DNA of 64,000 bases from Hyphomonas sp. TMED17. Its GTDB lineage: Bacteria; Pseudomonadota; Alphaproteobacteria; Caulobacterales; Hyphomonadaceae. The notes under the pieces were generated by a model. It was given only the letters and a program-made list of their open reading frames with translations, searched no databases and had not been told where the DNA came from. Shown one piece after another: positions 9,804 through 19,860 of the stretch. How positions within the stretch are numbered: position 1 is the stretch's first letter; every line of letters begins with the position of its first letter. The stretch lies in NCBI GenBank assembly GCA_002172915.1, contig NHBW01000009.1:1-64000 (forward strand). Reading direction: 5' to 3'. The position numbers and the translations under genes were made by a program.

Positions 9804-10376
9804 TTAATCAAGAATCTCATCGGCATCGACCGGCGCCTTGTTTGCAGCATCGGCTTTGTAGAAAGGCATGGTTTTTGCTGTTGTCAGGCCGGCGATCAGC
9901 GAACCGGGGAAAATCTCGATCGAATTGTTAAGCTCTGTCACGGCGGAGTTGTAGAAGCGCCGGGCGGCTGAAATCTGGGCTTCAATTTCGTTGTAAGTCT
10001 GCTGCGCTTGCAGCATGGTCTGGTCCGATGCGAGTTCGGGATAGGCTTCGACCGAGACCATGAGCCGGCTCATTGCGCTATCAAGCTGGCTGGCAATGTC
10101 TAAATGCTCTTTTGTCGCTGCACTATCGGACGGGTCGTAGGGGCCGCTTGTTTTGGCGCGTAATGCGGTGACTTCACTGATTAACTCTTTTTCGTGTGCC
10201 ATGAATTTTTTCGCAATTTTCAGAACATTGGGGATGAGGTCGCTGCGCTTGGTCAATTGCACATCAATCCCGGACAGCGCCTCCAATGCACGGTTCTTGG
10301 CTGCGATAATCGCCGCATATTTAAGATAGATCAGTAGAGCTGACCCGATAATGGCAATCAAGACTATTGTATCCAT
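9804..10376 (-). CDS. lemA: LemA family protein
   Basis: 190 residues. An N-terminal membrane anchor (IVLIAIIGSALLIYLKYAA) is followed by the helical LemA domain, with the typical VQLTKRSDLIPNVLKIAKKF and a later segment (AQQTYNEIEAQISAARRFYN) before the FPGSLIAGL region. LemA proteins are anchored helical-bundle proteins of uncertain function. A CGGAGAG ribosome-binding site precedes the ATG. It is the first gene of a two-gene operon with the DUF3137 protein. Confidence 0.93.
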   Translation of the reverse strand: MDTIVLIAIIGSALLIYLKYAAIIAAKNRALEALSGIDVQLTKRSDLIPNVLKIAKKFMAHEKELISEVTALRAKTSGPYDPSDSAATKEHLDIASQLDSAMSRLMVSVEAYPELASDQTMLQAQQTYNEIEAQISAARRFYNSAVTELNNSIEIFPGSLIAGLTTAKTMPFYKADAANKAPVDADEILD

Positions 10377-10502
10377 TTTGCTCTCCGTTCTATTTATCGA
10401 CCTCGATGTTTCTAAACTATCACCGAAATTGCAATCTGCAGGCTATAAACTCGATTCTGATCGGCTTAGGAACTTTTGCATACGGGCATTTCCGGGCTGA
10501 AA

Positions 10503-11657
10503 TTATCGGTATCTGAGCATATCCCTGTTTATGTTTTGAATGGATGAGACACCAAGTAGTTTCATGTCTCTTTCGATCTCGGTACGCATATTACCAAGCG
10601 CGCGTTCGACCCCCGGCTGACCAGCAGCGGCGAGCGCATAAAGATACATTCTACCGCCTGAGCAAGCTTTGGCGCCGGCGGCAATCGCTTTGAGGACATG
10701 GGTTCCACGGCGAACACCGCCATCGAGAATAATTTCAATATCGTCGCCAACGGCATCGGCAATTTCCGATATCTGATCAAACGGCGAGCGTCCGCCGTCG
10801 AGCTGACGTCCACCATGATTTGATATCATAATCGCTGATGCTCCGATATCTACGGCTTTGCGGGCGTCGGCAACACTCATAATCCCTTTTAAGCAGAAAG
10901 GACCGTCCCATCTGGAACGGAGCGCTTCGGCATCCGACCAGTCCATTGACTGGTCGAGCATCGTTGAAAAATACTCACCGACCGATACAGAGACATTTGA
11001 TCCTTCACGGACATGGTCTTTCAGTTCAGCGAGTTCGAATGGGTCCCGCAAGAAATAGTTTAAGGCCCAGGCGGGATGAAGGGCAAAACTAAGCAAGCTA
11101 GCTGGTGTAAGCCGTGGCGGGCTGGTGAAGCCGGTCCGTAGATCGCGCTCGCGATTGCCGCCGGTGATCGTATCGACGGTAAGGGTCAGGACGTCGAATT
11201 TTGCTGCTTTCGCGCGCTCGAGCATGGTCTGGTTCAGCCCACGATCCTTGTGAAAATAGAATTGGAACATTTTCGGTGTCGAGATCAAGGCGCCGATTTC
11301 GGCGAGACTTACCGTTCCAAGTGAAGATACACCGAACAGTGTGCCGTGCTTCTCTGCAGCCCGGGCAACGGCGCGTTCGCCATCATGGTGAAACAGGCGT
11401 TGCAGCGCTGTCGGGGAGCAAAATAGTGGCATATCAAGCCGCTGACCGAGAACGGTCACCGACATATCGACAGTTTCTACACCGGCTAGGACATTCGGCA
11501 CGAGATCACATACCTCAAAAGCATGCGTATTCCGGCGATATGTCACTTCATCATCCGCCGCCCCATCAATATAATGAAAAATTGGTCCGGGCAGCCGCCG
11601 CTTGGCCAATTGCCTGAAATCATCGACATTATGACATTGGTTCAATCGGTGGGCCAT
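10503..11657 (-). CDS. FMN-dependent alpha-hydroxy-acid oxidase/dehydrogenase (LldD-like)
   Basis: 384 residues, normal for the L-lactate dehydrogenase/glycolate oxidase family of FMN TIM-barrel enzymes. It has the entry motif FHYIDGAADDE, the substrate loop QFYFHKDRG and the catalytic signature ISNHGGRQLDGG, whose His is the active-site base, followed by the FMN-phosphate region IILDGGVRRGTHVLKAIAAGA. It oxidises a 2-hydroxy acid such as lactate to the 2-oxo acid; the exact substrate is not certain. An OYE-type flavoenzyme lies about 40 bases upstream on the same strand, so the two may be one operon. Confidence 0.88.
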   Translation of the reverse strand: MAHRLNQCHNVDDFRQLAKRRLPGPIFHYIDGAADDEVTYRRNTHAFEVCDLVPNVLAGVETVDMSVTVLGQRLDMPLFCSPTALQRLFHHDGERAVARAAEKHGTLFGVSSLGTVSLAEIGALISTPKMFQFYFHKDRGLNQTMLERAKAAKFDVLTLTVDTITGGNRERDLRTGFTSPPRLTPASLLSFALHPAWALNYFLRDPFELAELKDHVREGSNVSVSVGEYFSTMLDQSMDWSDAEALRSRWDGPFCLKGIMSVADARKAVDIGASAIMISNHGGRQLDGGRSPFDQISEIADAVGDDIEIILDGGVRRGTHVLKAIAAGAKACSGGRMYLYALAAAGQPGVERALGNMRTEIERDMKLLGVSSIQNINRDMLRYR

Positions 11658-11695
11658 GGCTTGATCCTTGTTGATCGTCGCTTCGTGTCTTGACT

Positions 11696-12784
11696 TTATG
11701 ACACTGCGTCGTCCGCGACAAAGCCCCTCCAGTTGCGCATATACTTGACGAAGGTGTCGCTAAGACCCTCCTGCTTAAGATGTGCTGCGCTGACAGGCAG
11801 TGTGGCCGGTTCAAAGTCAGCATTGTGCTGTACCAATTCGGGAAGATTGTGATGCAGAATGGCGCCGCGACCAATCACGACAAAGTCGAGACCGGCATCC
11901 ATTGCGCGCCTTGCATCCGAGGCGGTCATGATTTTACCGGCAGCTCCGAGTTTGACATGGCTTCGTGGCAGGTCTGTGAACATTGATAACAGGGATTTGT
12001 CTTTGTAGGAGTCTTCGCCGGCTGGTTTGAAGACGTCCCAGAGTGACATGTCGAGATAATCAATTCGGTCGTCGACGAGCAACTGTCCGGCGAGATCGAT
12101 AATTTCCCCAATTTGCATACCAAATCGTTCCGGTGACAGGCGGACACCGAGACTGAAATTCTCCCCGCATTGTTCGCGAATGGCCGCGATTAGATCGAAC
12201 AGAATTCGGGACCTGTTTTCTAATGAGCCGCCATATTTATCGTCCCGCTGATTGACTTCGGCACTGAGGAACTGGCCGAGAATATAGCCATGGGCACCAT
12301 GGAGCTCGACGCCATGAAAGCCGGCGGCCTGAGCGCGTTTTGCGCCGGCAATGAAATCCTCTTTCAAGTTTTCGACCTGTTCGAGGCTTAATGCTTTTGC
12401 TCCCCATTCTTCATTGTCAGACGGGCATTCGGGTGGACCCTCGATCAGATCATGCGGTGTTCGCATCCCAGCATGATGGAGCTGGACGACCGAATGTGAG
12501 CCGTGCTCATTAATTGCGCTAGCCAACCGCGTTAAACCAGCAAGATGTTTGTCATCATATACACCGAGCTGACCGGGAAATCCGACGCCACGAGCACGGA
12601 TCGCTGAAGCGCAGGTCATGGTTAGACCGAAATCGCCTTCTGCTCGTTTTGTCAGCCAGTTGAACTCGTCATCGCTGAGAATACCGTCCGGATAGCTTTG
12701 CTGATTGGTCAGAGGCGCAAGCATGAAACGGTTTTTCCAGTCCGGCCCCCGTTTCATTTCCAGCGGCGAAAACAGGTCAGTCAT
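11696..12784 (-). CDS. NADH:flavin oxidoreductase, Old Yellow Enzyme family
   Basis: 362 residues forming an FMN TIM barrel. Family signs are FMLAPLTNQQSYPDG near the N-terminus, the active-site region GFHGVELHGAHGYILGQF with the conserved HGAHGY, the RSRILFDLIAAIREQ helix and a C-terminal VVIGRGAILH phosphate-binding stretch. OYE enzymes reduce activated C=C bonds or nitro groups using NAD(P)H. The substrate is unknown. It is divergent from the enoyl-CoA hydratase-like gene, with a 259-base shared promoter region, and upstream of the alpha-hydroxy-acid oxidase. Confidence 0.9.
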   Translation of the reverse strand: MTDLFSPLEMKRGPDWKNRFMLAPLTNQQSYPDGILSDDEFNWLTKRAEGDFGLTMTCASAIRARGVGFPGQLGVYDDKHLAGLTRLASAINEHGSHSVVQLHHAGMRTPHDLIEGPPECPSDNEEWGAKALSLEQVENLKEDFIAGAKRAQAAGFHGVELHGAHGYILGQFLSAEVNQRDDKYGGSLENRSRILFDLIAAIREQCGENFSLGVRLSPERFGMQIGEIIDLAGQLLVDDRIDYLDMSLWDVFKPAGEDSYKDKSLLSMFTDLPRSHVKLGAAGKIMTASDARRAMDAGLDFVVIGRGAILHHNLPELVQHNADFEPATLPVSAAHLKQEGLSDTFVKYMRNWRGFVADDAVS

Positions 12785-13043
12785 AATTGCTTATCCCCAA
12801 ATCAGGCGCCATTTGCGGCGCGAAAAGAAGCATCTATGCAAAGCAGGATCTTCGTCGCAAGGGCTGTCAGGTGATAACCCAGCGGCAACTTGACGAATGA
12901 ATTTGCCAATGGTGCCATATTTGATCTGGCGCCTTTTTATACCGCTTCAGGCCGGCAGGACGATGATCGGGCGGTGATCACGCAATGTCGCCGGCTCAAG
13001 TCTGGTCGGGCAGCGGACTGGTCAACTCAAAGGATATACTGAC

Positions 13044-13874
13044 ATGACATTCGATTTTTCTAAGACAGGAACGGATCATCTTCTGGCGGAACTTGATCAG
13101 GGCGTTTTGACACTGACAATGAACCGTCCGGATGCCCGAAATGCGATGTCGGCGGAGATGACGTCGGCGTTACAAAGCGCTCTGGCTGCGGCTGAACTGG
13201 ATAATCGTGTCGGATGCATTGTTTTAACTGGCGCCGGTAAAGGCTTTTGCGCCGGTGGTGATGTGAAGGGCATGGTCGCGAGCAATGAGGGCCATGGCGA
13301 AGCTATAAGTATAGATGCTGCGATACATCGTCAGCGTGTGAACCAACGTGGTACTTCCGGCCGGCTTTACGCGATGCCGAAACCGACAATCGCCGCTTTG
13401 CCGGGCGCAGCTGCGGGAGCCGGGCTTGGCCTTGCTCTGGCCTGCGATCTCCGCATCATGGCGAGCTCGGCGATTATGACGACTGCATTTGCGCGTGTCG
13501 GCTATTCTGGCGATTATGGCGGGACCTTTTTTCTAAGCCAGCTGGTGGGAACGGCAAAGGCTCGTGAAATGTACTTTCTGTCGGAACGCATCGGGGCCGA
13601 AGAGGCCTTGCAACTTGGTCTGACTAATTGGGTATGCAGCCCCGATGAATTATCAGAACGCGCGCGTGATATCGCCCGTCGTCTGGCCGCCGGACCGACA
13701 GTTGCATATCGCTATATGAAAGAGAATTTGAACCGCGCTTTGTCGTCTGATGATTTGAATGACTGTATGGATCTGGAGGCAACCCATCATATTCATTGTG
13801 GTCTAACCGAAGACCATAAGAATGCGACGCGTGCGTTTGTCGAAAAACGAGAGCCGGTTTTTAAGGGCCGCTAG
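13044..13874 (+). CDS. Enoyl-CoA hydratase/isomerase family protein
   Basis: 276 residues of the crotonase fold. The oxyanion-hole motif GKGFCAGGDVKGM and the second Gly-rich loop PGAAAGAGLGLALACDL are present. At the position where many hydratases carry catalytic acids the protein reads ARVGYSGDYGGTFFL, so an Asp is available but the canonical Glu pair is not obvious; the reaction may therefore not be plain hydration. The family acts on acyl-CoA thioesters in fatty or aromatic acid breakdown. AAAGGATA provides a ribosome-binding site before the ATG. Confidence 0.88.
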   Translation: MTFDFSKTGTDHLLAELDQGVLTLTMNRPDARNAMSAEMTSALQSALAAAELDNRVGCIVLTGAGKGFCAGGDVKGMVASNEGHGEAISIDAAIHRQRVNQRGTSGRLYAMPKPTIAALPGAAAGAGLGLALACDLRIMASSAIMTTAFARVGYSGDYGGTFFLSQLVGTAKAREMYFLSERIGAEEALQLGLTNWVCSPDELSERARDIARRLAAGPTVAYRYMKENLNRALSSDDLNDCMDLEATHHIHCGLTEDHKNATRAFVEKREPVFKGR

Positions 13875-14130
13875 TCGTTCCGGCGCCTGTATCGAAATCT
13901 GAAAGTAAGCATTGTTGCGGCCCGACCCTGCCGGATGCGTCTATGCCCGCGCATCAAGGTCTGCGGTGTGGCCCTGGTCATGCGTATGCGCATATTGTCT
14001 GTTCTGGCCCGGCAACGCCAGGCGCTATGTTTAAGTCAGACCCATTATTGTCGCTACGAACGTCTGGATGATGTGATTGGGATTATCATTGACGGAATTT
14101 TGCCGACGCTCATACTCAACCAGGTCAATT

Positions 14131-15123
14131 ATGATGAATGCAAAGCGAATGAAGATTTCGGAAACCCGCTCTTTTTTTATGGCGCATGTAGCGTCGCCAA
14201 TCGATCTTGGTCAGTTTTTGAAACTGGCAAGAGCGAGCAAGTTTAGGCAAGGGTTTGTATCTCGCTCCATTCGCCTGAGACTATCGGCGCAGCTGGCTCA
14301 TGCCGCATTTCTGGCGCCCGAGAAACTTGCTGGTGTCTGGGATACACTCACGCTTGGATGGCAGGGGCGAACCATTCAGGCGCCGCCGGTTCAGTCGCCC
14401 GAAGGTCTAAGTGAGGCAGGGGATCCGGAATTATGGCAGGCATTCTGGGACGTTGCCGAGGATGCGATAGCGGGAAAGCTGGATGCCTTGTCGATTACAG
14501 CCCGAACGGCCGCACTTGGAGCGCTCGCCGGCGAAGCATATCAGGCCCGGACTGCCGCTGCAGCGGTTAATTACCCCTGCATTGATCAATTACTGGGTTT
14601 GGAACCGCCGCAACGTATTCGACTGGAGCAGCTTGCAGCCTGTCCTGCAGGATCGATTGGCTCACAATTTCATGATCTGATCATCGAGAATGAATTCGAT
14701 CTGGAAGTTCTCGACCGTGACGCGATCGGTCTGGCCGGCCTGCCGGCGCCGCTCGACTATCTCAATACACGTATCCTGCAATCCCATGACCTCTGGCATA
14801 TTGTGGCCGGTTACGAGACCACTGCATTACATGAAATCGCCTTGTCGGCATTTCAGATGGCGCAATTCGGCCATGCCTATTCGGCGCAGTTTTTGGCAGT
14901 GACAGCAGTCATCGGAAGCTTGTCGAGCGGCTTTGGCTGGCCAGTCCTGATGACGACGCTGACGTCGGCCTGGCGGCATGGCCGCGAAACACCACCAATC
15001 ATGCTGATTAATTGGGAGAATGAGTGGGAAAAAAGTGTTGAGCAAGTGCGGTCCGATTTTGGTATCTGCCCTTACATCCGGCCCTATCCGGCTGACCTTA
15101 TCGAGCGGCGGCTGGCAGCCTAG
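14131..15123 (+). CDS. coq4: Coq4 family ubiquinone biosynthesis protein
   Basis: About 330 residues. The Coq4 zinc motif HDxxH-x11-E is visible as HDLWH followed by E after IVAGYETTALH. Coq4 proteins act in ubiquinone biosynthesis; in eukaryotes COQ4 is implicated in C1 decarboxylation/hydroxylation of the quinone ring. The open frame reaches back to 14077, but the adjacent ATG codons at 14131 and 14134 or the later MAHVASPIDLGQFL fit the family better. The first 130 or so residues before the core are more variable. No other ubiquinone gene adjoins it. Confidence 0.82.
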   Translation: MMNAKRMKISETRSFFMAHVASPIDLGQFLKLARASKFRQGFVSRSIRLRLSAQLAHAAFLAPEKLAGVWDTLTLGWQGRTIQAPPVQSPEGLSEAGDPELWQAFWDVAEDAIAGKLDALSITARTAALGALAGEAYQARTAAAAVNYPCIDQLLGLEPPQRIRLEQLAACPAGSIGSQFHDLIIENEFDLEVLDRDAIGLAGLPAPLDYLNTRILQSHDLWHIVAGYETTALHEIALSAFQMAQFGHAYSAQFLAVTAVIGSLSSGFGWPVLMTTLTSAWRHGRETPPIMLINWENEWEKSVEQVRSDFGICPYIRPYPADLIERRLAA

Positions 15124-15196
15124 AGCGATGTGTCAGCCGGCGCTGAGGGACTAGGGCTGACGCGGATACGTAGCGGTACGATATGTACTGGCGTCA

Positions 15197-16867
15197 TCAT
15201 TCGTTGGCAGCATTGGTCATGAGACGCTGTAATCCGGATTCTAGTGCGTCGAGCTTGCGTTTGCGGACGTTTTCTTCGGTATGAATTTCCTTGTCGAAGA
15301 TCAGCCATGTCTTCTGGTCCGGGCTATAAGCCGGCCAGTCGGTCAGCCCGGGGCCGTTGGGTGACGCGGTTTTAGCAAAATTAAGCCAATAGCCGGTCAT
15401 ATGGTCGGTGATCGCCTGGTCGGCTGGTGTCAGCGGCGCCGCTCCATGTAGATCGAAAACGAAGGGAATTTCAGCTGAGTGATAAGCATTGACGGTCTGT
15501 TCTGGCGAACTGGGGCTGCGCCGGAAGTGATAGATCCAAACCGGTAGTTTGCGATTAGCGTGGCTGTCCGCCAGTAATCTTGTGTGCACGCCGTAGCTGT
15601 CGTCACCGAGCATGTCGGTTTCCGTCTGCTGACGCGCTGAAAATTGGTCAAACCCGTAATCGGCTATAAGACTGTCGGCATCCGGGCCGAAGACCTGCTT
15701 GAAATGGGCCAGGCGGGCGTCTGGGGCATCGGGAAAGTTATAATCATAGCGCGTCGGTCGGTTGTACCATTCGTAAAATAACGATCCTTCATCGCCATTA
15801 TAGCCGAGAAGAATAGGAACGGGTGCCAGCTGATTGTCGTTTATCAGATTCCATAAGCGCGCAGGCTGTACGTAACCGTCTGCCAGCGGTAGAAATTTGC
15901 CGAGATGCTCGGTGTCTGTGAGCGCGGCATGTAACAAATCATCGGCATCAATATTTCGCAAATCATCAATGCTCGCTTCAGATGTGGCGAGATTGTTTTG
16001 GCGCATGAAATTAACGCCCATTTGTTCACCGGATGGATGCCCACGAAATTCGTTTTTCAGTTCCGTCGGGTTCCAAGAATACACACCTGATTGCAGGATC
16101 GCTTTTTGGTACAGCCCGTCTGCGAGGGGTGACGCCATTAGTTCCGACACCGCCTGTGCGCCTGCACTCTGGCCAAAAATGGTAATATTTGCGGGATCGC
16201 CGCCAAAAGCGAATATGTTGGCAGCGACCCATTCCAGGGCGGCAATCTGATCAAGAATGCCATAATTTCCCGATACGCCATTCGGGTCTGCTTCAGAAAG
16301 GCGCGGGTGGGCCATGTAGCCGAATACGCCGAGACGGTAGTTGATTGTCACCAGAACGATGCCTTCAGCTGGTAATTTAAGCGATTGATATGCAGCGAGG
16401 CTCCCGGTTCCGGATTGGTGGCTTCCGCCATGGATCCAGACCATTACAGGACGAGCTTCCGTCGGTGCGATCTCTGGCGTTGTGACATTCAGAAACAGGC
16501 AGTCCTCACTTATCGGTAATTGCGGTAATGCTTCGAATTTCTTGATTGCACGCCGTGTTTTCTCTTCTGGCCAGCCGTGGCGCTTTATCATTTCCTTTGT
16601 GAAAATGGATGGAGCTGGGTTCTGCATCGCCCGCGCGCCAAACTGTGATCCGTCCCGTATACCCTCCCAGGCTGACGGTTTTTCGGGTGGTGCCCACCGC
16701 AATGGCCCGATTGGCGGGGCAGCAAAGGGAATGCCTCGAAAAGTCGCCAGGGGTCCTGTGTCAGTGTCTAGCCATAGACCTTCAATCTGACCCTGTTGTA
16801 TTGTGACGAGAGGGCGCGCTTGCAATTGGGTTGTCCCATTATCTCGTGTAATGCCTGATCTGGTCAT
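15197..16867 (-). CDS. Type B carboxylesterase
   Basis: 556 residues, a full-length alpha/beta-hydrolase of the carboxylesterase type B family. The second family signature SEDCLFLNVTTPE, the oxyanion region VWIHGGSHQSGTGS and the nucleophile elbow FGQSAGAQAV (serine nucleophile) are present, with the acid in DEGSLFYEWY and the His in the NAYHSAEIPFVF region. It hydrolyses carboxylic esters. No signal peptide is evident. GGAGG lies before the ATG, and an inverted repeat about 40-60 bases upstream may be an operator. Confidence 0.92.
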   Translation of the reverse strand: MTRSGITRDNGTTQLQARPLVTIQQGQIEGLWLDTDTGPLATFRGIPFAAPPIGPLRWAPPEKPSAWEGIRDGSQFGARAMQNPAPSIFTKEMIKRHGWPEEKTRRAIKKFEALPQLPISEDCLFLNVTTPEIAPTEARPVMVWIHGGSHQSGTGSLAAYQSLKLPAEGIVLVTINYRLGVFGYMAHPRLSEADPNGVSGNYGILDQIAALEWVAANIFAFGGDPANITIFGQSAGAQAVSELMASPLADGLYQKAILQSGVYSWNPTELKNEFRGHPSGEQMGVNFMRQNNLATSEASIDDLRNIDADDLLHAALTDTEHLGKFLPLADGYVQPARLWNLINDNQLAPVPILLGYNGDEGSLFYEWYNRPTRYDYNFPDAPDARLAHFKQVFGPDADSLIADYGFDQFSARQQTETDMLGDDSYGVHTRLLADSHANRKLPVWIYHFRRSPSSPEQTVNAYHSAEIPFVFDLHGAAPLTPADQAITDHMTGYWLNFAKTASPNGPGLTDWPAYSPDQKTWLIFDKEIHTEENVRKRKLDALESGLQRLMTNAANE

Positions 16868-16904
16868 TATGGCCTCCGTATCTTCGACTTGTCATGATTG
16901 TCTA

Positions 16905-16927
16905 AATTACTCTCGGTGCAAGTAATT
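16905..16927. promoter_or_regulatory. Inverted repeat upstream of the esterase, possible operator
   Basis: AATTACT (16905-16911) and AGTAATT (16921-16927) form a perfect 7-bp dyad with a 9-base spacer, 38 bases upstream of the esterase start. Size and symmetry fit a dimeric repressor site such as those of TetR or MarR proteins. A second dyad, GGTGA...TCACC (16929-16946), adjoins it. The rest of the 340-base gap to the MATE gene shows nothing else. Confidence 0.35.
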
Positions 16928-17207
16928 CGGTGATTTATTTTTCACCTGACGCGGACTTCGGCGCGCTGTTTGCTGTGATCGAGGGTTCGGCAGGCCGTGT
17001 TCTGCTATCGTGTTTTACAGTATCTAAGGACGGTCGGCGCTGATTGTTAGAGGCGTCTGGCGATAGCAAAATCCGGGCATGTTTAACATTCTTCGAAATG
17101 ATCGATTGCGCTGGCCTAGGGGCAGGGGGCTAGGAGATCGTCTTTAGATATTATTTGAGCGTAGGATGGTCGACCATTATTAGGCTCGATTTGGCGTTTT
17201 AACTTTT

Positions 17208-18644
17208 ATGACAGATAGACTTTCCACAATTGCCGGCGAAACGGCGCCAATAGCAACCGATGCCGTCGACACATTTGAACGTGGGCTGATCGAGGGGCCA
17301 TTAGTGCCGACACTGATCAGGTTCTCATTGCCACTGATTGGAACAAATTTACTGCACTCGATTGCCGGCGCCTATACGGCCGCATGGGTTGGTCAGACCA
17401 TTGGGCCGGACGGCTTGACTGGCGTCGTTATTGTCAATGTTCTTGTATGGATGATGCTTATGGCTACCGTGATGGGGGTTGCGTCTGCATCAAGTATCAT
17501 GATTGCACAGGCCTATGGAGCCAACCGATCCGATCATTTAAAGGCGATTGCTAGCACTTCGGTCGCATTTGTGGTCGCCGGTTCAGTGGTTTTGGCTGCG
17601 CTAGGCTGGAATTTCTCACCTTTACTGGTCGATCTGATTTCGACGCCCGAGCAGGCCAAGGCTCTGACAATTGAATATCTTCAAGCCACCTGTTTTGCCT
17701 TATTAGCCGTATTCCCATTTGTTTTCATTACCGTCATGATCCGTGGAACCGGCGATGCGAGAACGCCGTTCTGGTTTACCGCCCTTTGGCTCAGCCTGTC
17801 ATTCCTCCTTATTCCGGTAATGCTGACCGGCGCTTTTGGTCTTCCGAAATCTGGGCTGGCGGCGGTTGCTTATGCAAATCTGGTCGCGGCACTGATTGCT
17901 CTGGTGGCGATGCTGATCTTTACCTGGGTAAGCAAACACCCGATTACGCTCTTCATCTCAGACCGCGCCTATTGGCTGCCTGACGTCAGCATACTCCGGC
18001 TATTATTGCTGCGCGGTATGCCGATGGGCCTGGAAGGCATTCTTATCTCGGGGGTTTATCTGGCATTATTGTCAATGGTGAACCAGTATGGCGCAGCGAC
18101 TACAGCGGCGTATGCTGCTAGCACGCAATTGTGGGGCTTCATCCAAATGCCGATTGGCGCATTTGCAAGCTCGGTGGCCGCAATCGCTTCGCAGAATATC
18201 GGGGCGGGGCGCTGGGACCGGGTTGATCAGCTGGCGCTGCGGGGATGCTTGCTGAGTGGCGGCGTGGCGACATTTGGCGTGCTCGCAATCTATGCTGCGG
18301 GTAACGCTTTGTTTTCGATTTTCTTACCGGATGGCGGGGAATCGCTTGCGATGGCGCTACGGATTAATCTTCTGGTACTCTGGAGCTGGATTCCACTCGC
18401 CGTCACAATGGTACTGTTTGGTATTGTCCGGGCGAACGGCGCCATGGTTCCGCCCACACTTATTATGGTTGGAACGCTCTGGCTGGTCCGCATACCCTTC
18501 GCTAATTATGTTCAACCCTATCTCGGTGCGGATGCGATTTGGTGGAGTTTCCCGGTCGGAACGATCAGTTGTGCGGCGCTGTCGTTCCTTTACTTTAAAT
18601 ACGGGAAGTGGCGGGAGAAGACGCTAATGGGGGATTACAACTAG
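17208..18644 (+). CDS. MATE family efflux transporter
   Basis: 478 residues with about twelve membrane helices in two similar halves. It begins with a soluble tail, then GPLVPTLIRFSLPLIGTNLL, the usual first helix of bacterial MATE pumps (NorM/DinF type), and the second half opens with LRGMPMGLEGILISG. It exports cationic drugs or metabolites using an H+ or Na+ gradient across the inner membrane. The 3' end overlaps the convergent decarboxylase gene by 50 bases. No regulator gene is adjacent. Confidence 0.93.
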   Translation: MTDRLSTIAGETAPIATDAVDTFERGLIEGPLVPTLIRFSLPLIGTNLLHSIAGAYTAAWVGQTIGPDGLTGVVIVNVLVWMMLMATVMGVASASSIMIAQAYGANRSDHLKAIASTSVAFVVAGSVVLAALGWNFSPLLVDLISTPEQAKALTIEYLQATCFALLAVFPFVFITVMIRGTGDARTPFWFTALWLSLSFLLIPVMLTGAFGLPKSGLAAVAYANLVAALIALVAMLIFTWVSKHPITLFISDRAYWLPDVSILRLLLLRGMPMGLEGILISGVYLALLSMVNQYGAATTAAYAASTQLWGFIQMPIGAFASSVAAIASQNIGAGRWDRVDQLALRGCLLSGGVATFGVLAIYAAGNALFSIFLPDGGESLAMALRINLLVLWSWIPLAVTMVLFGIVRANGAMVPPTLIMVGTLWLVRIPFANYVQPYLGADAIWWSFPVGTISCAALSFLYFKYGKWREKTLMGDYN

Positions 18645-19860
18645 AATTGTCTTCAAGAATGGCGACAGTCGTTTCCGATTGAAAACCATTAAAATCTGTC
18701 GCCAGCGCCTGACCATAAGCGCCAAGATTGCAAATTTCGATCCAATCGCCCTCGCGGATATCGTCGGGCAGGTAGAATGGTCCTGCCATTACATCACTGC
18801 TGTCGCAGGTCGGCCCGAAAAACCGGAAACCAGCTTGCTGGTCTTGGGTTCGAGGCGTCCAGGTTTGCTGGCTAGCATGAACAGGCCGGTGGCGCCTTGT
18901 TTCATGTTTCCAGGCGAACCTTCCGGCGTCAAAAAGGGAACCAAAGCTGCCCTCATTGAGATATAGGTCATTGCCTTTACGCAATTCGACCCGCGCCAGT
19001 GTCGAACCACCTTCAGCGCACAGGGCGCGACCTGGTTCTCCGAATATCTCTAATTCTGAAAATCCGTACTCGGCCAGCGCGGCCTGAATTGTTGTGAAGT
19101 AAGTCTCTAGCCCTGCGACATCCATTCCCGGATACTGAATTGGAAATCCACCGCCGCAATCGAGTGTGTCGATCTCGATGCCTGCTGTATCCAATAGCGC
19201 CCGGACATATTTTATCGTGCTCCGATAGGCCTCCGGATCAAGACACTGGCTACCAACATGGAAGGTGATCCCCAGTTTTTTGACCAATGGTCTTGCCGCG
19301 ACCAGACACTCAATTGCGTGATCCCAGTCCGCACCGAATTTCCCGGCCAATGGCATAATCGCCGCACCATTCGGCACCGCCAGTCGCAAATGAAGGTTCA
19401 GGTCACGTGCGCGTCCAGTTTCAGCGATGATCTTCTCGAGTTCGGACAGGCAGTCGAATGCCATGTCCCGAACGCCGCTCTGATAAGCGTATGCAATCGT
19501 CTTTCGGGATTTGACCGGATGCATCAGATACAATCGTGCATCTGTTGATAATGCTTGTATGAGGTCGATCTCACGCACCGAGGCAACATCAAAATGCCGG
19601 ATACCCGCTGACCACAGGATTTTGAGCATCGCCGGATGCGGGTTCGCTTTCACAGCGTAGAGTGATGTTCCGGGAAAGCCCGCAAGAAATTGCTCTGCGC
19701 GCGCAGCAACTCTTTGGGGGTAGAGGATGTAAGCCGCATCATCGCCGGTATAGCTGTCGAGCATGTCGGCGATCGAGTTGAAGACAGGCAGGCCATAGGG
19801 GCGGTCAATGTCAGGTAGAATGCCCGGCTGAGCCAATTGTGACGGTTTGAAATTGAACAT
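18595..19860 (-). CDS. Ornithine/lysine-type fold III PLP decarboxylase
   Basis: 421 residues. The PLP lysine lies in YAVKANPHP, the phosphate-binding Gly loop is LDCGGGFPI, and GEPGRALCAEGG follows. The C-terminal catalytic Cys motif GPTCDSSD is that of ornithine decarboxylases rather than diaminopimelate decarboxylases, so putrescine (or cadaverine) formation is the likely reaction. The last 50 coding bases overlap the convergent MATE gene on the other strand. Confidence 0.88.
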   Translation of the reverse strand: MFNFKPSQLAQPGILPDIDRPYGLPVFNSIADMLDSYTGDDAAYILYPQRVAARAEQFLAGFPGTSLYAVKANPHPAMLKILWSAGIRHFDVASVREIDLIQALSTDARLYLMHPVKSRKTIAYAYQSGVRDMAFDCLSELEKIIAETGRARDLNLHLRLAVPNGAAIMPLAGKFGADWDHAIECLVAARPLVKKLGITFHVGSQCLDPEAYRSTIKYVRALLDTAGIEIDTLDCGGGFPIQYPGMDVAGLETYFTTIQAALAEYGFSELEIFGEPGRALCAEGGSTLARVELRKGNDLYLNEGSFGSLFDAGRFAWKHETRRHRPVHASQQTWTPRTQDQQAGFRFFGPTCDSSDVMAGPFYLPDDIREGDWIEICNLGAYGQALATDFNGFQSETTVAILEDNSSCNPPLASSPATSRI